From Candidatus Gastranaerophilales bacterium (GTDB taxonomy: Bacteria; Cyanobacteriota; Vampirovibrionia; Gastranaerophilales; Gastranaerophilaceae): a stretch of DNA of 64,000 bases. The stretch spans positions 379,298-443,297 of the forward strand of contig JAQUVW010000002.1 of NCBI GenBank assembly GCA_028693235.1, written 5' to 3'. Of this stretch, positions 54,455 to 62,639 are shown in pieces (position 1 is the first letter of the stretch; each line of letters starts with the position of its first letter). The notes beneath the pieces were generated by a model that was given only the letters and a program-made list of their open reading frames with translations, made no database searches and was not told the DNA's origin. A program made the position numbers and the translations under genes.

Positions 54455-55728
54455 TATGTATTCTCCTCTAAGTTTATAAATTCTCCGTTGATAAAACTTC
54501 CTATTGCTTTACCTTTTAATTTTTTACCTTCAAATGGCGATATTTTACATTTTGATTTAAAGTTTTTTGCATTGACTGTCCACTCCAAATCGGGGTCAAT
54601 TATTGTTAAATTTGCGATTTTTCCTATTTCGATTGTGCCTTGATTTTTCAATTTAAGAATTTTTGCAGGGCTAAATGTCAATTTTTCAATGAGAATAGGA
54701 AGTTCGACCCTGCCTGACAGTGCTAAGGTTAGTGCCAAGGCTGTTTCGAGCCCTACTATACCGAAGGGTGATTCTTCAATAGGTAAATTTTTTTCATAAA
54801 TAGTGTGAGGCGCGTGGTCAGTAGCGATTACGTCTATTGTACCATCTGAAAGCCCCTCTATTACTGCTTCAAGGTCATCTTGCGTGCGAAGTGGCGGATT
54901 CATTTTGAATATTCCGTTTTGGGGATTTATGTCGTTTTCTGTAAGTGTGAAATAATGTGGAGCCGTTTCACAAGTGACTTTTAGTCCTTCTGCTTTTGCT
55001 TTTCTTATCAAATCTATACTTTTTCTTGTGGAAATGTGTGCAAAATGGTATGGGGCTTGGGTTTTTCTGATAATATCAAGCTCTTTAGCTACTGCTGTAT
55101 ATTCTACGGCTGTTGGAATTCCTTTAATTCCATATTTTTTGCTGGTTTCGCCCTCATTTATTGAACCGCCTTGAGAGAGTTCTAAAATTTCAGAGTGTGA
55201 AATTACCAAAACGTCTAAATCCCTTGTATAGCTTAAAATATTTTCTAATAATGTCATGTCTTCAATCGGCTTGCCATCGTTTGAAAAAGCTACTGCTCCA
55301 AGCTTTTTAAGCTCTTTTATGTTTACTATTTTTTCCCCTTGAAGCTCTTTTGTGACGGCACAAACAGGATAGAAGCCTATGCCTTTTGCTTTTTCAGAAG
55401 ATTTGAACATATCTTTTAAGGTTAAAACATTGTCGTTACAGGGTTTTGTGTTTGCCATCGGACAGATGGCGGTGTAGCCTCCTGCAATTGCTGCATTTAT
55501 GCCTGTTTCTATTGTTTCTTTGTCTGTGAATCCGGGTTCTCTTAAATGAGTGTGCAGGTCGATTAAGCCGGGAGTGATTATTTTTCCGCTAAAATCAAGG
55601 ATTATTTCCATTTCATTTGCTTCAATATTTTTTGCGATTTTAGTTATAATTTTGTTTTCTATTCTTATATCTAAAACCTTATCAATGTTGCTTTTAGGGT
55701 CAATTATTCTTGCACCTTTAAGAAGCAT
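54454..55728 (-). CDS. pyrC: Dihydroorotase, class I
   Basis: A 424-residue amidohydrolase. The metal-binding start is GLIDLHTHLREPGFTDKETIETG; KPCNDN, VISHSEILEL, YHFAHISTRKSIDLI and IATDHAPHTIYEK follow. Length fits the class I (Bacillus-type) DHOase rather than the E. coli type. It overlaps pyrB by 11 bases at its start and abuts pyrF-carA by one base at its end. Confidence 0.95.
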   Translation of the reverse strand: MLLKGARIIDPKSNIDKVLDIRIENKIITKIAKNIEANEMEIILDFSGKIITPGLIDLHTHLREPGFTDKETIETGINAAIAGGYTAICPMANTKPCNDNVLTLKDMFKSSEKAKGIGFYPVCAVTKELQGEKIVNIKELKKLGAVAFSNDGKPIEDMTLLENILSYTRDLDVLVISHSEILELSQGGSINEGETSKKYGIKGIPTAVEYTAVAKELDIIRKTQAPYHFAHISTRKSIDLIRKAKAEGLKVTCETAPHYFTLTENDINPQNGIFKMNPPLRTQDDLEAVIEGLSDGTIDVIATDHAPHTIYEKNLPIEESPFGIVGLETALALTLALSGRVELPILIEKLTFSPAKILKLKNQGTIEIGKIANLTIIDPDLEWTVNAKNFKSKCKISPFEGKKLKGKAIGSFINGEFINLEENT

Positions 55729-56647
55729 AAATAGCCTCCTGTTTTTTTGAATTTGCGATTAAATTTAAAATTGCCATTCTGATAAAAACGCCGTTTTGAG
55801 CTTGTTCTAAAATAGTTTTTCCTTTTTCTGAATCAATTAGATTTGAGGTTAATTCAATACCCCTGTTAACAGGTCCTGGATGCATTAATATTGAGTTTGG
55901 GGCATATTGTGCCAGAATTTTTTTATTAATCTGAAAATCTTTTTTATAATCTTCAATATCAAGACCGAAATCCGCCTCAAGTCTTTCTTTTTGTATCCTC
56001 AAAGTCATTACGATATCGGAATCGATAATTGCATCAATCAGGTTTTTGTGAAAAGTTACACCCTCAAAATCTGCTTTTTCAGGCATAAAATATTTCGGCC
56101 CTGCAATATGAATGTCAGCTCCAAACCTGCTTAATAAGGCTATATTTGACTTTGCGACTCTGCTATCTTTTATGTCGCCGACGATTGTGATTTTTTTGTT
56201 TTTGACAGTTCCTAATTTTTCTAGCATTGTAAAATAATCCAAAAGAGCTTGTGTTGGGTGCGAATGGCTTCCTGTGCCTGCGTTTACGAACTTTATATCC
56301 GCTTTAATTTTTCTTTTTATAGTATTGATTATATTGTTTTCGTTGTGACGCAAGACTATTACCTCAACTCCTAGTGCGGTAAGGTTTTCAATCGTGTCTT
56401 CCAATGATTCGCCTTTTGAAAGTGAAGATGATTTTGTGTCGAAAATCGTCGTAATCATATTTAGTCTTTTAGCCGCAATTTCAAAGCTGCAACGGGTTCT
56501 TGTTGAATTTTCATAAAACATCAATGCTACGATTGTGCTTTTCAAATCAGCTTGTAAAAGCCCTGATTTAAAGTCTTGAGCGGTTTTAATGATTAAATTA
56601 ATATTATCATTCGTTAATGATTTTATATCGATTAAATCTTTTAGCAT
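55718..56647 (-). CDS. pyrB: Aspartate carbamoyltransferase catalytic subunit
   Basis: A 309-residue ATCase. ENSTRTRCSFEIAAKRL (carbamoyl-phosphate site), GTGSHSHPTQALLDYFTM, and LMHPGPVNRGIEL (aspartate site) are diagnostic. No pyrI regulatory subunit is in the operon, so it is probably a plain trimer or a PyrC complex. Overlaps pyrE by seven bases at its start and pyrC at its end. Confidence 0.96.
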   Translation of the reverse strand: MLKDLIDIKSLTNDNINLIIKTAQDFKSGLLQADLKSTIVALMFYENSTRTRCSFEIAAKRLNMITTIFDTKSSSLSKGESLEDTIENLTALGVEVIVLRHNENNIINTIKRKIKADIKFVNAGTGSHSHPTQALLDYFTMLEKLGTVKNKKITIVGDIKDSRVAKSNIALLSRFGADIHIAGPKYFMPEKADFEGVTFHKNLIDAIIDSDIVMTLRIQKERLEADFGLDIEDYKKDFQINKKILAQYAPNSILMHPGPVNRGIELTSNLIDSEKGKTILEQAQNGVFIRMAILNLIANSKKQEAIYAS

Positions 56648-57228
56648 TTTGCAAGAACCTTATCATTATTGCGGCTGCCCGGTTTTTCAATGGGGATATT
56701 TTCTTTGCAAAGCGGGCAATTTTCAGCTTTGTAAAGTACCGGAGTCATTTGAATTACGGATTTTATGTCGTAGTCAGTTTTCCCTGCTGTTCTGTCGACG
56801 ATACAGCCTACAGCGACAAGCTCGGCGTCATATTCTTTGATTGCGTCTAACGTTTCATTAATTGTGCGGGCTGTTGTTATCACATCTTCAACTATGACTA
56901 TTCTTTCTCCTCTTTTTAAGCTATAGCCTCGTCTAAGCTCCATTTTTCCGTCTTTTCTTTCGACAAAAAGACTGCGTTTTTTGGCTTGTTTGGCGGTTTC
57001 GTAGCCCATTATTACTGCACCTACGGCAGGTGCTATAATTGTGTCAAAATCAAGCGTGGAAAGTTTTTCTGCTAATGATTTTGCAATTTTTTCTGTGATT
57101 TCAGGATATTGATATAGTTTTGCACATTGAAAATATGTATCAGAATGTAATCCAGAAGTAAGGCAGAAATGTCCTTTTAGCATTCCTTGAGTTTCTTTTA
57201 GAAGGTCTAAAGCCTCGTTATTATTCAT
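56641..57228 (-). CDS. pyrE: Orotate phosphoribosyltransferase
   Basis: A 195-residue phosphoribosyltransferase. The PRPP motif is IVIVEDVITTARTINETLDAI, with FVERKDGKMELRRGYSLKRGE upstream. The C-terminal CPLCKENIPIEKPG adds two cysteines after the usual fold. It transfers ribose-5-phosphate to orotate; PyrF (in the fusion) then decarboxylates the product. Overlaps pyrD by eight bases. Confidence 0.94.
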   Translation of the reverse strand: MNNNEALDLLKETQGMLKGHFCLTSGLHSDTYFQCAKLYQYPEITEKIAKSLAEKLSTLDFDTIIAPAVGAVIMGYETAKQAKKRSLFVERKDGKMELRRGYSLKRGERIVIVEDVITTARTINETLDAIKEYDAELVAVGCIVDRTAGKTDYDIKSVIQMTPVLYKAENCPLCKENIPIEKPGSRNNDKVLAKC

Positions 57229-58162
57229 TTATAGCTCCTTTCAAATTTGTTTTTAATTCTTTAATATTTTTAAATCCGTTTTTGCTCATAAAGCTCTGGA
57301 GGTCCGCTATTATTGACTCTGAAATGTCAGGGTGAGTAAAATTTGCAGTTCCTATTTGAATTGCGTCTGCTCCTACTGTAAAAAATTCTAATACATCTTG
57401 CAATTTTGAAATTCCGCCCATTCCGATTATCGGAATATCGACAGTTTTGCTCAGACGAAATACAGCACCAAGGGCGATTGGTTTTATTGCTTCTCCTGAA
57501 AAACCTCCTGTAACCATTTCCTTTTGAAATTTTCCATTTGAAAAAGTCAACTTTAGCCCCAATCCTTTAACAGTATTAATGGCTGAAATAATGTCTGCAC
57601 CTGCTTTTTGAGCGGCTATACCTATTTTTTCGATTGAAGTTACATTGGGAGTTAGCTTGACAATCAGTGTGCCTGAAAATTCGTTTCTAACTCGTTTTAC
57701 CAAATTTTCGAGAGTTTTTTCGTCTGTTCCAAATTCCAAACAGCCGGATTTTACATTCGGGCACGACACATTTAGTTCAATTGCTTTGAGGTCGTTTTGT
57801 TCAGACATTTTAGCCAGCTCTACATATTCGTTTTCGTCAGCTCCTGCCATGTTCATAATAAATTCAATATTTTTTTCTTTCATCATAGGAACTTTCTCCT
57901 CGAAAAACCTTTCTGCTCCAAGGTTTTCAAGCCCTATTGAGTTAATAATTCCGCTTTTTACTTCAATAAGACGATTTGTTTTGTTCCCTTCTCTCGGTAG
58001 TAGTGTGACAGCTTTTGTCACCACTGCACCAAGTTTTTTTACATCGACAAAGTCTTCAAATTCGTCGCCAAATCCGAAGGTTCCTGACGCAGTCAAAATA
58101 GGGTTTTTTAGCTCAAGTCCGTTTAAATTTACGCTTAAGTCAGCTTTTTCAATTGCTACCAT
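57221..58162 (-). CDS. pyrD: Dihydroorotate dehydrogenase, class 1B catalytic subunit
   Basis: A 313-residue FMN enzyme. NPILTASGTFGFGDEFED, catalytic Cys in IELNVSCPNVKSG, INTVKGLGLKL and IPIIGMGGI are typical. With the adjacent pyrK it makes an NAD-linked class 1B enzyme, suited to anaerobic growth. Overlaps pyrK by seven bases. Confidence 0.95.
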   Translation of the reverse strand: MVAIEKADLSVNLNGLELKNPILTASGTFGFGDEFEDFVDVKKLGAVVTKAVTLLPREGNKTNRLIEVKSGIINSIGLENLGAERFFEEKVPMMKEKNIEFIMNMAGADENEYVELAKMSEQNDLKAIELNVSCPNVKSGCLEFGTDEKTLENLVKRVRNEFSGTLIVKLTPNVTSIEKIGIAAQKAGADIISAINTVKGLGLKLTFSNGKFQKEMVTGGFSGEAIKPIALGAVFRLSKTVDIPIIGMGGISKLQDVLEFFTVGADAIQIGTANFTHPDISESIIADLQSFMSKNGFKNIKELKTNLKGAINE

Positions 58163-58929
58163 ACTACCTCCTCGCCTTTAAAAACCGGTCCGTCCTTACA
58201 AACAGTTGCGTTTTGCTCCTTGCCGTTTTTGATAATTCTAATTACGCAGCCTCTACATACTCCGATTCCGCAAGCCATAACTTTTTCCATCGCTATTTGT
58301 GAAGCAATATGGTGCTTTTGTGCGAGTTGAGCGGTTTTTTGTAAGACTATTCTCGGTCCGCAGGCATAAATAATTTTTGGTTTGTAATTTTCTATTATTT
58401 CTTCAAGGTAATCAACAACGCTTCCTTTTTTGCCGAAAGAGCCGTCGTCTGTAAAAATACAGCCAAGGTCAAATCTTTGTGGGATATCACTTTTAGATGA
58501 AAAACCAGAATACATTTTGTAATCAATATTTAATTCTTCAAGTTTATTTTTCATATAAAAAATAGGAGCGACACCAACGCCTGCTCCTATTAACAAAGAT
58601 TTTTCGTTTCGGATATTAAATCTATTGCCTAAAGCTCCAATAAAATCGATATTATCTCCGACAGTCAGGCTTTTTATGAATTTTGTTCCTTCACCTTTTT
58701 CTTTAAAAAGAACGCCTATTCTGTCCTGCTTGTTGAAAGCAATGCTGAATGGGCGTCTAAGGCTTAAATTGTTACATAAAATCGATACGTATTGACCAGG
58801 GTTGGAAAAAAATGGCTTTTCTGTTTCAAATTCAATGTAATGAGTGTTTTTTGAAACCTGCTCTATCCTCGTAACCGAGCCTTTATGCGACTTCGTCGCT
58901 CTTATATTTTTTTCTTTTTCTTTTAACAT
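58156..58929 (-). CDS. pyrK: Dihydroorotate dehydrogenase electron-transfer subunit PyrK
   Basis: A 257-residue ferredoxin-reductase-like subunit. LRRPFSIAFNKQD binds FAD; LLIGAGVGVAPIFYM binds NAD; CGIGVCRGCVIRI with a fourth Cys in ATVCKDGP holds the [2Fe-2S] cluster. It heads the pyr operon, preceded by GAGGA, and passes electrons from PyrD to NAD. The first 15 residues are an N-terminal extension not needed for the fold. Confidence 0.93.
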   Translation of the reverse strand: MLKEKEKNIRATKSHKGSVTRIEQVSKNTHYIEFETEKPFFSNPGQYVSILCNNLSLRRPFSIAFNKQDRIGVLFKEKGEGTKFIKSLTVGDNIDFIGALGNRFNIRNEKSLLIGAGVGVAPIFYMKNKLEELNIDYKMYSGFSSKSDIPQRFDLGCIFTDDGSFGKKGSVVDYLEEIIENYKPKIIYACGPRIVLQKTAQLAQKHHIASQIAMEKVMACGIGVCRGCVIRIIKNGKEQNATVCKDGPVFKGEEVVW

Positions 58930-58943
58930 TTTGTCCTCATAAT

Positions 58944-58998
58944 CTCTTGCGTTTCGGTCTTGCTCTTCGCAAGCCCTTTAGCCTCTGCTCGCAATCCG
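58944..58998 (-). repeat. Degenerate REP-like palindromic element in the pyr leader
   Basis: On the minus strand the segment starts GGATTGCGAGC and ends ACGCAAG, with an inner hairpin CTTGC/GCAAG. It resembles the dispersed GTCATTGCGAG...GAAGCAATC palindromes found in many bacterial genomes. Related fragments occur at 60095 and 63908. It lies between the attenuator terminator and pyrK. Confidence 0.4.
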
Positions 58999-58999
58999 T

Positions 59000-59030
59000 A
59001 AAAAAGGGAAAACAAAAAGTTTTCCCTTTT
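59000..59030 (-). terminator. Leader terminator (attenuator) of the pyr operon
   Basis: On the minus strand AAAAGGGAAAA (59030 to 59020) ... the loop CTTTTTG ... TTTTCCCTTTT (59012 to 59002) followed by a T run to 59000. The left arm starts at the stop codon of the 13-codon leader ORF, so a ribosome there would prevent the hairpin from forming. Confidence 0.75.
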
Positions 59031-59070
59031 AAAATCTATATTCAATTGTGCTTGACAATCTTTTTTTCAT
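59029..59070 (-). CDS. 13-residue leader peptide of the pyr operon
   Basis: Encodes MKKRLSSTIEYRF with GAGGA at 59075-59079, a good ribosome binding site five bases from the ATG. The stop codon overlaps the left arm of the downstream terminator hairpin. This arrangement is analogous to E. coli pyrBI, where coupling of a ribosome to UTP-sensitive RNA polymerase abolishes termination; the sequence is too short for a track entry. No pyrimidine-codon bias or amino acid run is needed in that mechanism. Confidence 0.6.
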   Translation of the reverse strand: MKKRLSSTIEYRF

Positions 59071-59096
59071 TTTTTCCTCAAATTTAATCTTGTATT

Positions 59097-59125
59097 ACGA
59101 TAATAGCTCTACTTGAAAAAGTCAA
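59097..59125 (-). promoter_or_regulatory. Promoter of the pyr operon
   Basis: On the minus strand TTGACT (59125-59120), 17-base spacer, TATCGT (59102-59097). The start would fall near 59090, about 20 bases before the leader-peptide ATG. The 291-base divergent gap between pyrK and the gene at 59222 holds this, the leader peptide, the attenuator and a REP-like fragment. Confidence 0.5.
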
Positions 59126-59221
59126 GGAAATAATTAATTTATGTAAAAATTTCATCCATTACACAACAACTATTTTGGAAAAATGTTTTTATAAGTATAG
59201 GAAAAGGAAGAAGGTAGTGCT

Positions 59222-59605
59222 ATGTCTATAGGCTTTAGTTCAGGCTCTGGCTTGTCGCCTCAAGATTTGAAGGTAGAAAATCAAAAACGATATAAAGACG
59301 TTTATGCTCACGAACTCGCTCATAAGTCTAAAGCAGGCTCGTTGGGCGGTGGTATTGTTATCGACAAAGATGGTTCGGGGCTAATTACCGGTGGGCATGT
59401 TGATATCAAAATGCCTGGTTTGAACAAGACAAAACCTGAATTGACAATAAAACAAGCTCAACAGGTCATTGATTCGGCTATGGCTCCTTCTGACCCTTCT
59501 GCTCAAGATTACAAAGTCGCTGCAGAGGCTCGCAGTGTCCTTGCTATGGCTAATGATGAGGCTAAAAACAAACAATCCGGCAACAAGCTTGATATCATGG
59601 GGTAA
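59222..59605 (+). CDS. Small SprA-related putative metalloprotease (HELAH motif)
   Basis: A 127-residue protein with HExxH in YAHELAHKSKAGSLGGG, followed by IDKDGSGLITGGHVDIKMPG, the arrangement of SprA-related/CJM1_0395-type putative zinc metalloproteases. It lacks a signal peptide. The third zinc ligand and any proteolytic activity are not evident. Ribosome binding site GAAGG. A hairpin follows before the rhodanese gene. Confidence 0.6.
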   Translation: MSIGFSSGSGLSPQDLKVENQKRYKDVYAHELAHKSKAGSLGGGIVIDKDGSGLITGGHVDIKMPGLNKTKPELTIKQAQQVIDSAMAPSDPSAQDYKVAAEARSVLAMANDEAKNKQSGNKLDIMG

Positions 59606-59638
59606 CCATACTGTCGGTTTAAAAAAATTATAAGAAAT

Positions 59639-59674
59639 AATAGACTCTTGATGTTACATTATCAGGAGTCTGTT
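59639..59674 (+). promoter_or_regulatory. Stem-loop enclosing the ribosome binding site of the rhodanese gene
   Basis: AATAGACTCTTGAT (59639-59652) pairs with ATCAGGAGTCTGTT (59661-59674), 14 pairs with two wobbles, loop GTTACATT. The right arm contains AGGAG, the Shine-Dalgarno of the ATG at 59678, and ends in Ts. It may sequester the site, terminate the upstream gene, or do both. Confidence 0.65.
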
Positions 59675-59677
59675 TTT

Positions 59678-60079
59678 ATGTTTAAGTATATTGAAATTAC
59701 CAATGATTTAGAACGTTCTATTGATTATTTTGAAAATGAGTTGGCTTATACAATGAGTCCTTATGACCTCGAAAAAGAAATGGATGATTATTTGAATTTC
59801 TTTAATTTGGTCGATGTTCGTCACTACGAGGATTATATTTCAGGGCACATCCCCTTTGCGGTTCATATACCTTTTGAAAATCTTGTTGAAAATTTGAAAA
59901 TTATTGATAAATCAAAACCGACAATTGTTTATTGCTACAATGCAACTTGTCATTTGGGCAAAAAAGCAGCGTTGATTATGGTTCAACACGGATATTCGGT
60001 TCTGGAATTGTCAGGTGGTTTCGAGTCATGGGCTAACCATGGATATGAAATCGTAAAAACAAAAGCCAACGAAGGGTAG
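59678..60079 (+). CDS. Rhodanese-like domain protein
   Basis: A 133-residue protein with a rhodanese domain: LVDVRHYEDYISGHIPFAVHIP, the active-site loop VYCYNATCHLGKKAALI, and VLELSGGFESWANHGYEI. The N-terminal 35 residues are an extension. The ATG at 59678 has GGAG nine bases upstream; an ATG at 59648 is inside the hairpin. Sulfur transfer is likely, but neither the sulfur donor nor acceptor is known. The loop's Cys could be either C-Y-N-A-T-C residue. Confidence 0.82.
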   Translation: MFKYIEITNDLERSIDYFENELAYTMSPYDLEKEMDDYLNFFNLVDVRHYEDYISGHIPFAVHIPFENLVENLKIIDKSKPTIVYCYNATCHLGKKAALIMVQHGYSVLELSGGFESWANHGYEIVKTKANEG

Positions 60080-60094
60080 TTCTTGAAGCCCTTT

Positions 60095-60113
60095 TCCCAT
60101 TGCTTCGTAATGA
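60095..60113. repeat. REP-like fragment
   Basis: CCCATTGCTTCGTAATGAC, a short remnant matching the GTCATTRCGAAGCAATGGG type on the minus strand. Located between the rhodanese gene and hisD. Confidence 0.4.
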
Positions 60114-60146
60114 CATTAAACTGTATTAACAATTGTGCCTATTATA

Positions 60147-61403
60147 TCAATGCTTTCTTACGTCTGCGGCAAGCTTGTGAGCAAATAATCCTTCATTTTT
60201 AGCTAAATTGCTTGCGTTTGCCGCTATTTGATTTATTGCGGTTTTGCTTATAATTTGATATGTTTGAATTTTTATATAGTCAAAAACGCTTAATCCGCCT
60301 GAATATTTTGCAACTTGATTGGTAGGCAGTGTATGATTTGTGCCTGATACGTAATCTCCGAAAACTTCTGCTGAATAATTTCCGATAAACATAGAGCCGT
60401 AATTTTTAAATTTTTCTATGGTATCAGTTGCATTTTCAAAGCACAATTCAAGATGCTCAGGAGCTCTTTCTTCCGATAATTCAACAGCTTCTCCAATGCT
60501 ATTTACAACTATTGCTATGGATTTTGCAAATGATATCTTGGCAATTTCTGCGGTTTCAAGTTCGTTTAAAAATGCTTCTGCTTCTTCTTTTACTTTCGTT
60601 GCAAAATCTGCTGAAAAACAAATGAGATAAGCTCTTGCATCTTTATCATGTTCACATTGTGCCAACATATCTGCGGCTACAAATTTCGGATTTGCTTTTT
60701 CATCTGCGATTATTAAAACTTCAGATGGCCCTGCTAAAAAGTCAATTCCGCATTCGCCAAATACTTGTTTTTTAGCGGAGGTTACATATTTATTGCCGGG
60801 GCCTACAATTTTGTTTACTTTCGGAAGGGTTTCTGTCCCATAAGCTAGTCCTGCAACAGCTTGAACGCCGCCAACCTTGAATATCTTCGTCGCCCCTGCG
60901 AGTTTACAAGCGGCAATTGTCACCGGTTTGATTTTGGGAGATACTGCAATGATATTTTTTACCCCAGCTACTTTTGCAGGCGTAATTGTCATAATTGCGG
61001 TGCTCGGTAGCGGATAATTTCCACCCGGAATATAGCAACCCACAGACTCTAAGGGGACTATTTTGTGCCCCAATGTCGAACCTGCTATTTGCGTTTCAAG
61101 CTCTTTTATGCAAGAAAGTTGCTTTTCGGCAAATTCTTTTACATTTTCAATAGCGAAATTTAATGTATCAATAGTTTTTTTATCTACTTTTGAAATTGCA
61201 TTTTGGATTTCATCTTCGGTAAGTTCAATTGTATCAATTTCGCCGTCGCCGAATTGTTTGGAATATCGTTTTAACGCTTCGTCGCCGTTTTTTCTCACGT
61301 CTTTTATGATATCTGTTACGGAAGAAAGATTTTCAAACTCAATTTTTTGAAGAAAATTTTGTTTCTTCTCCTCTGTAAGTTCTGAAATATTTATGATTTC
61401 CAT
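60147..61403 (-). CDS. hisD: Histidinol dehydrogenase
   Basis: A 418-residue zinc enzyme converting histidinol to histidine. [78 protein letters not shown] (catalytic Glu-His) and [17 protein letters not shown] are present. Its ATG begins nine bases after the stop of the hisA-hisI-hisE fusion, whose stop TAG abuts its Shine-Dalgarno (AGGAA), implying translational coupling. Length and motifs are complete. Confidence 0.95.
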   Translation of the reverse strand: MEIINISELTEEKKQNFLQKIEFENLSSVTDIIKDVRKNGDEALKRYSKQFGDGEIDTIELTEDEIQNAISKVDKKTIDTLNFAIENVKEFAEKQLSCIKELETQIAGSTLGHKIVPLESVGCYIPGGNYPLPSTAIMTITPAKVAGVKNIIAVSPKIKPVTIAACKLAGATKIFKVGGVQAVAGLAYGTETLPKVNKIVGPGNKYVTSAKKQVFGECGIDFLAGPSEVLIIADEKANPKFVAADMLAQCEHDKDARAYLICFSADFATKVKEEAEAFLNELETAEIAKISFAKSIAIVVNSIGEAVELSEERAPEHLELCFENATDTIEKFKNYGSMFIGNYSAEVFGDYVSGTNHTLPTNQVAKYSGGLSVFDYIKIQTYQIISKTAINQIAANASNLAKNEGLFAHKLAADVRKH

Positions 61404-61412
61404 CGTTTTTTC

Positions 61413-62639
61413 CTATTTTGTACGTGAGGCAAGGTTGCTTACTATATCAGCAGGGGTGACGTTGTGTTTTGCCATAAATGTGAGCACAAAGTATGCAAGG
61501 TCACTTGCTTCCCATTCTAAGCCGTCGCCGCATTCAGGGTTTACGGTTTCAAATGCTTCTTCCATTATTTTTCTTTTTAGGTAAAATTCGTTTTTAAATA
61601 ATTTTGTTGTAAACGAACCCTCCGGCAAATTCTCTTTTCTGTCTAAAAGCAAGTCATAGAGTTCGTTTATGCAGAACATTTTGTCTTCAAAACAAGAAAA
61701 TCTTTCAAGGTGACAAGCATTTCCTTTTTGATTGACTTGGAAAAGCAATGCGTCTTGGTCGCAGTCAAATTTAGCATTCACAAGTTCTTGAGTATTACCG
61801 CTTGTAAGCCCTTTTGTCCATAATTCTTTTCTCGAACGGCTGTAATATGTACCTAAACCTTCTGAAAGTGCTTTCTTTAAAGATTCCGGGGTTGAGTATG
61901 CTAACATCAAAACTTGTTTTGTTTTTATATCTTGAACAATTGTCGGAATTAATCCGTCTTGCTTTTCAAAATCCATTACGGCACAAAAAGCGTCTTCAAG
62001 TTTTACCGCATTAGTGTAGATGCACATTCCGAGCTGCGTTGACACGTTCATCTTAACAAGTTCTTTTATCTCGTCAACAGAAGAAATTCCGCCGGCTGCG
62101 ATAAGTTCTTTTTTCGTTAATTTGCGAATTTTTTTGATAGCTTCAAGGTTTGTACCCTTCATCATTCCTTCGTTTTCAACGATGGTATATAAATATCCTG
62201 AGCATAAGTCGTCAAAACGCTTTACAAAGTCCTCGGGGGTGGAATTTACTTCTTTTGTCCAGCCTTCAGTGGTTACTTTCCCGTTTTTAGCGTCGATTGC
62301 AACTATCACTTTATCCTTTGGAAGCTGGGCTAAAAATTCTTCATCAGCAGCTGTTCCGATTATGATTTTTTTAGCTCCCAATGCAAGCATTTTCTTTGCT
62401 TTATCTCTTGTTCTTATCCCTCCTCCGACTCGGCAATGGGCTATTTGGCAAATTCTTCTTATTAATTCTTCGTTTTCGCCTTTTCCCATTGCAGCATCAA
62501 TGTCGATAACCGCAATTTCTCCGAAACGAGAATAATATTTTGCTAATTCAAGAACATCTTCACGTTCTAAAACTTTTTCTTTGCCTTGCTTTAGTTGAAC
62601 AGCTTTCCCATTCATCAAGTCAATACTAGGAATAATCAT
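61413..62639 (-). CDS. hisA-hisIE: Trifunctional HisA-HisI-HisE fusion
   Basis: A 408-residue protein. Residues 1-222 are a HisA-type TIM barrel (catalytic Asp7 in PSIDLMNGKAVQLKQG, Asp116 in VAIDAKNGK, GGGIRT, AAGGISSVDEI); the usual T-D-I-x-R-D-G segment reads YTIVENEGMMKG, so Asp is replaced by Glu157. Residues 225-317 are HisI (YYSRSRKELWTKGLTSGN; DCDQDALLF; CHL; SCF). Residues 322-408 are HisE (PEGSFTTKLF, EEAFET, LEWEASDLAYF). The ATG at 62639 follows GGAG; the open frame extends 57 bases further. The order HisI-HisE with hisD after it resembles fungal HIS4. Confidence 0.92.
   Translation of the reverse strand: MIIPSIDLMNGKAVQLKQGKEKVLEREDVLELAKYYSRFGEIAVIDIDAAMGKGENEELIRRICQIAHCRVGGGIRTRDKAKKMLALGAKKIIIGTAADEEFLAQLPKDKVIVAIDAKNGKVTTEGWTKEVNSTPEDFVKRFDDLCSGYLYTIVENEGMMKGTNLEAIKKIRKLTKKELIAAGGISSVDEIKELVKMNVSTQLGMCIYTNAVKLEDAFCAVMDFEKQDGLIPTIVQDIKTKQVLMLAYSTPESLKKALSEGLGTYYSRSRKELWTKGLTSGNTQELVNAKFDCDQDALLFQVNQKGNACHLERFSCFEDKMFCINELYDLLLDRKENLPEGSFTTKLFKNEFYLKRKIMEEAFETVNPECGDGLEWEASDLAYFVLTFMAKHNVTPADIVSNLASRTK

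Noticed and set aside
58157-58929. Alternative internal start of CarA as a separate protein near 53725
   Set aside because: The Met at the PyrF-CarA junction has no ribosome binding site, and the frame is continuous, so one fusion protein is the simpler reading. Coordinates here mark the operon's first gene used for comparison of good ribosome binding sites.
58944-59030. PyrR-binding loop or known pyrimidine riboswitch in the pyr leader
   Set aside because: An AGAGGCT segment is present, but the full AGAGAGGCUUGCAAGG-type loop is not, and the segment fits a REP-like remnant better.
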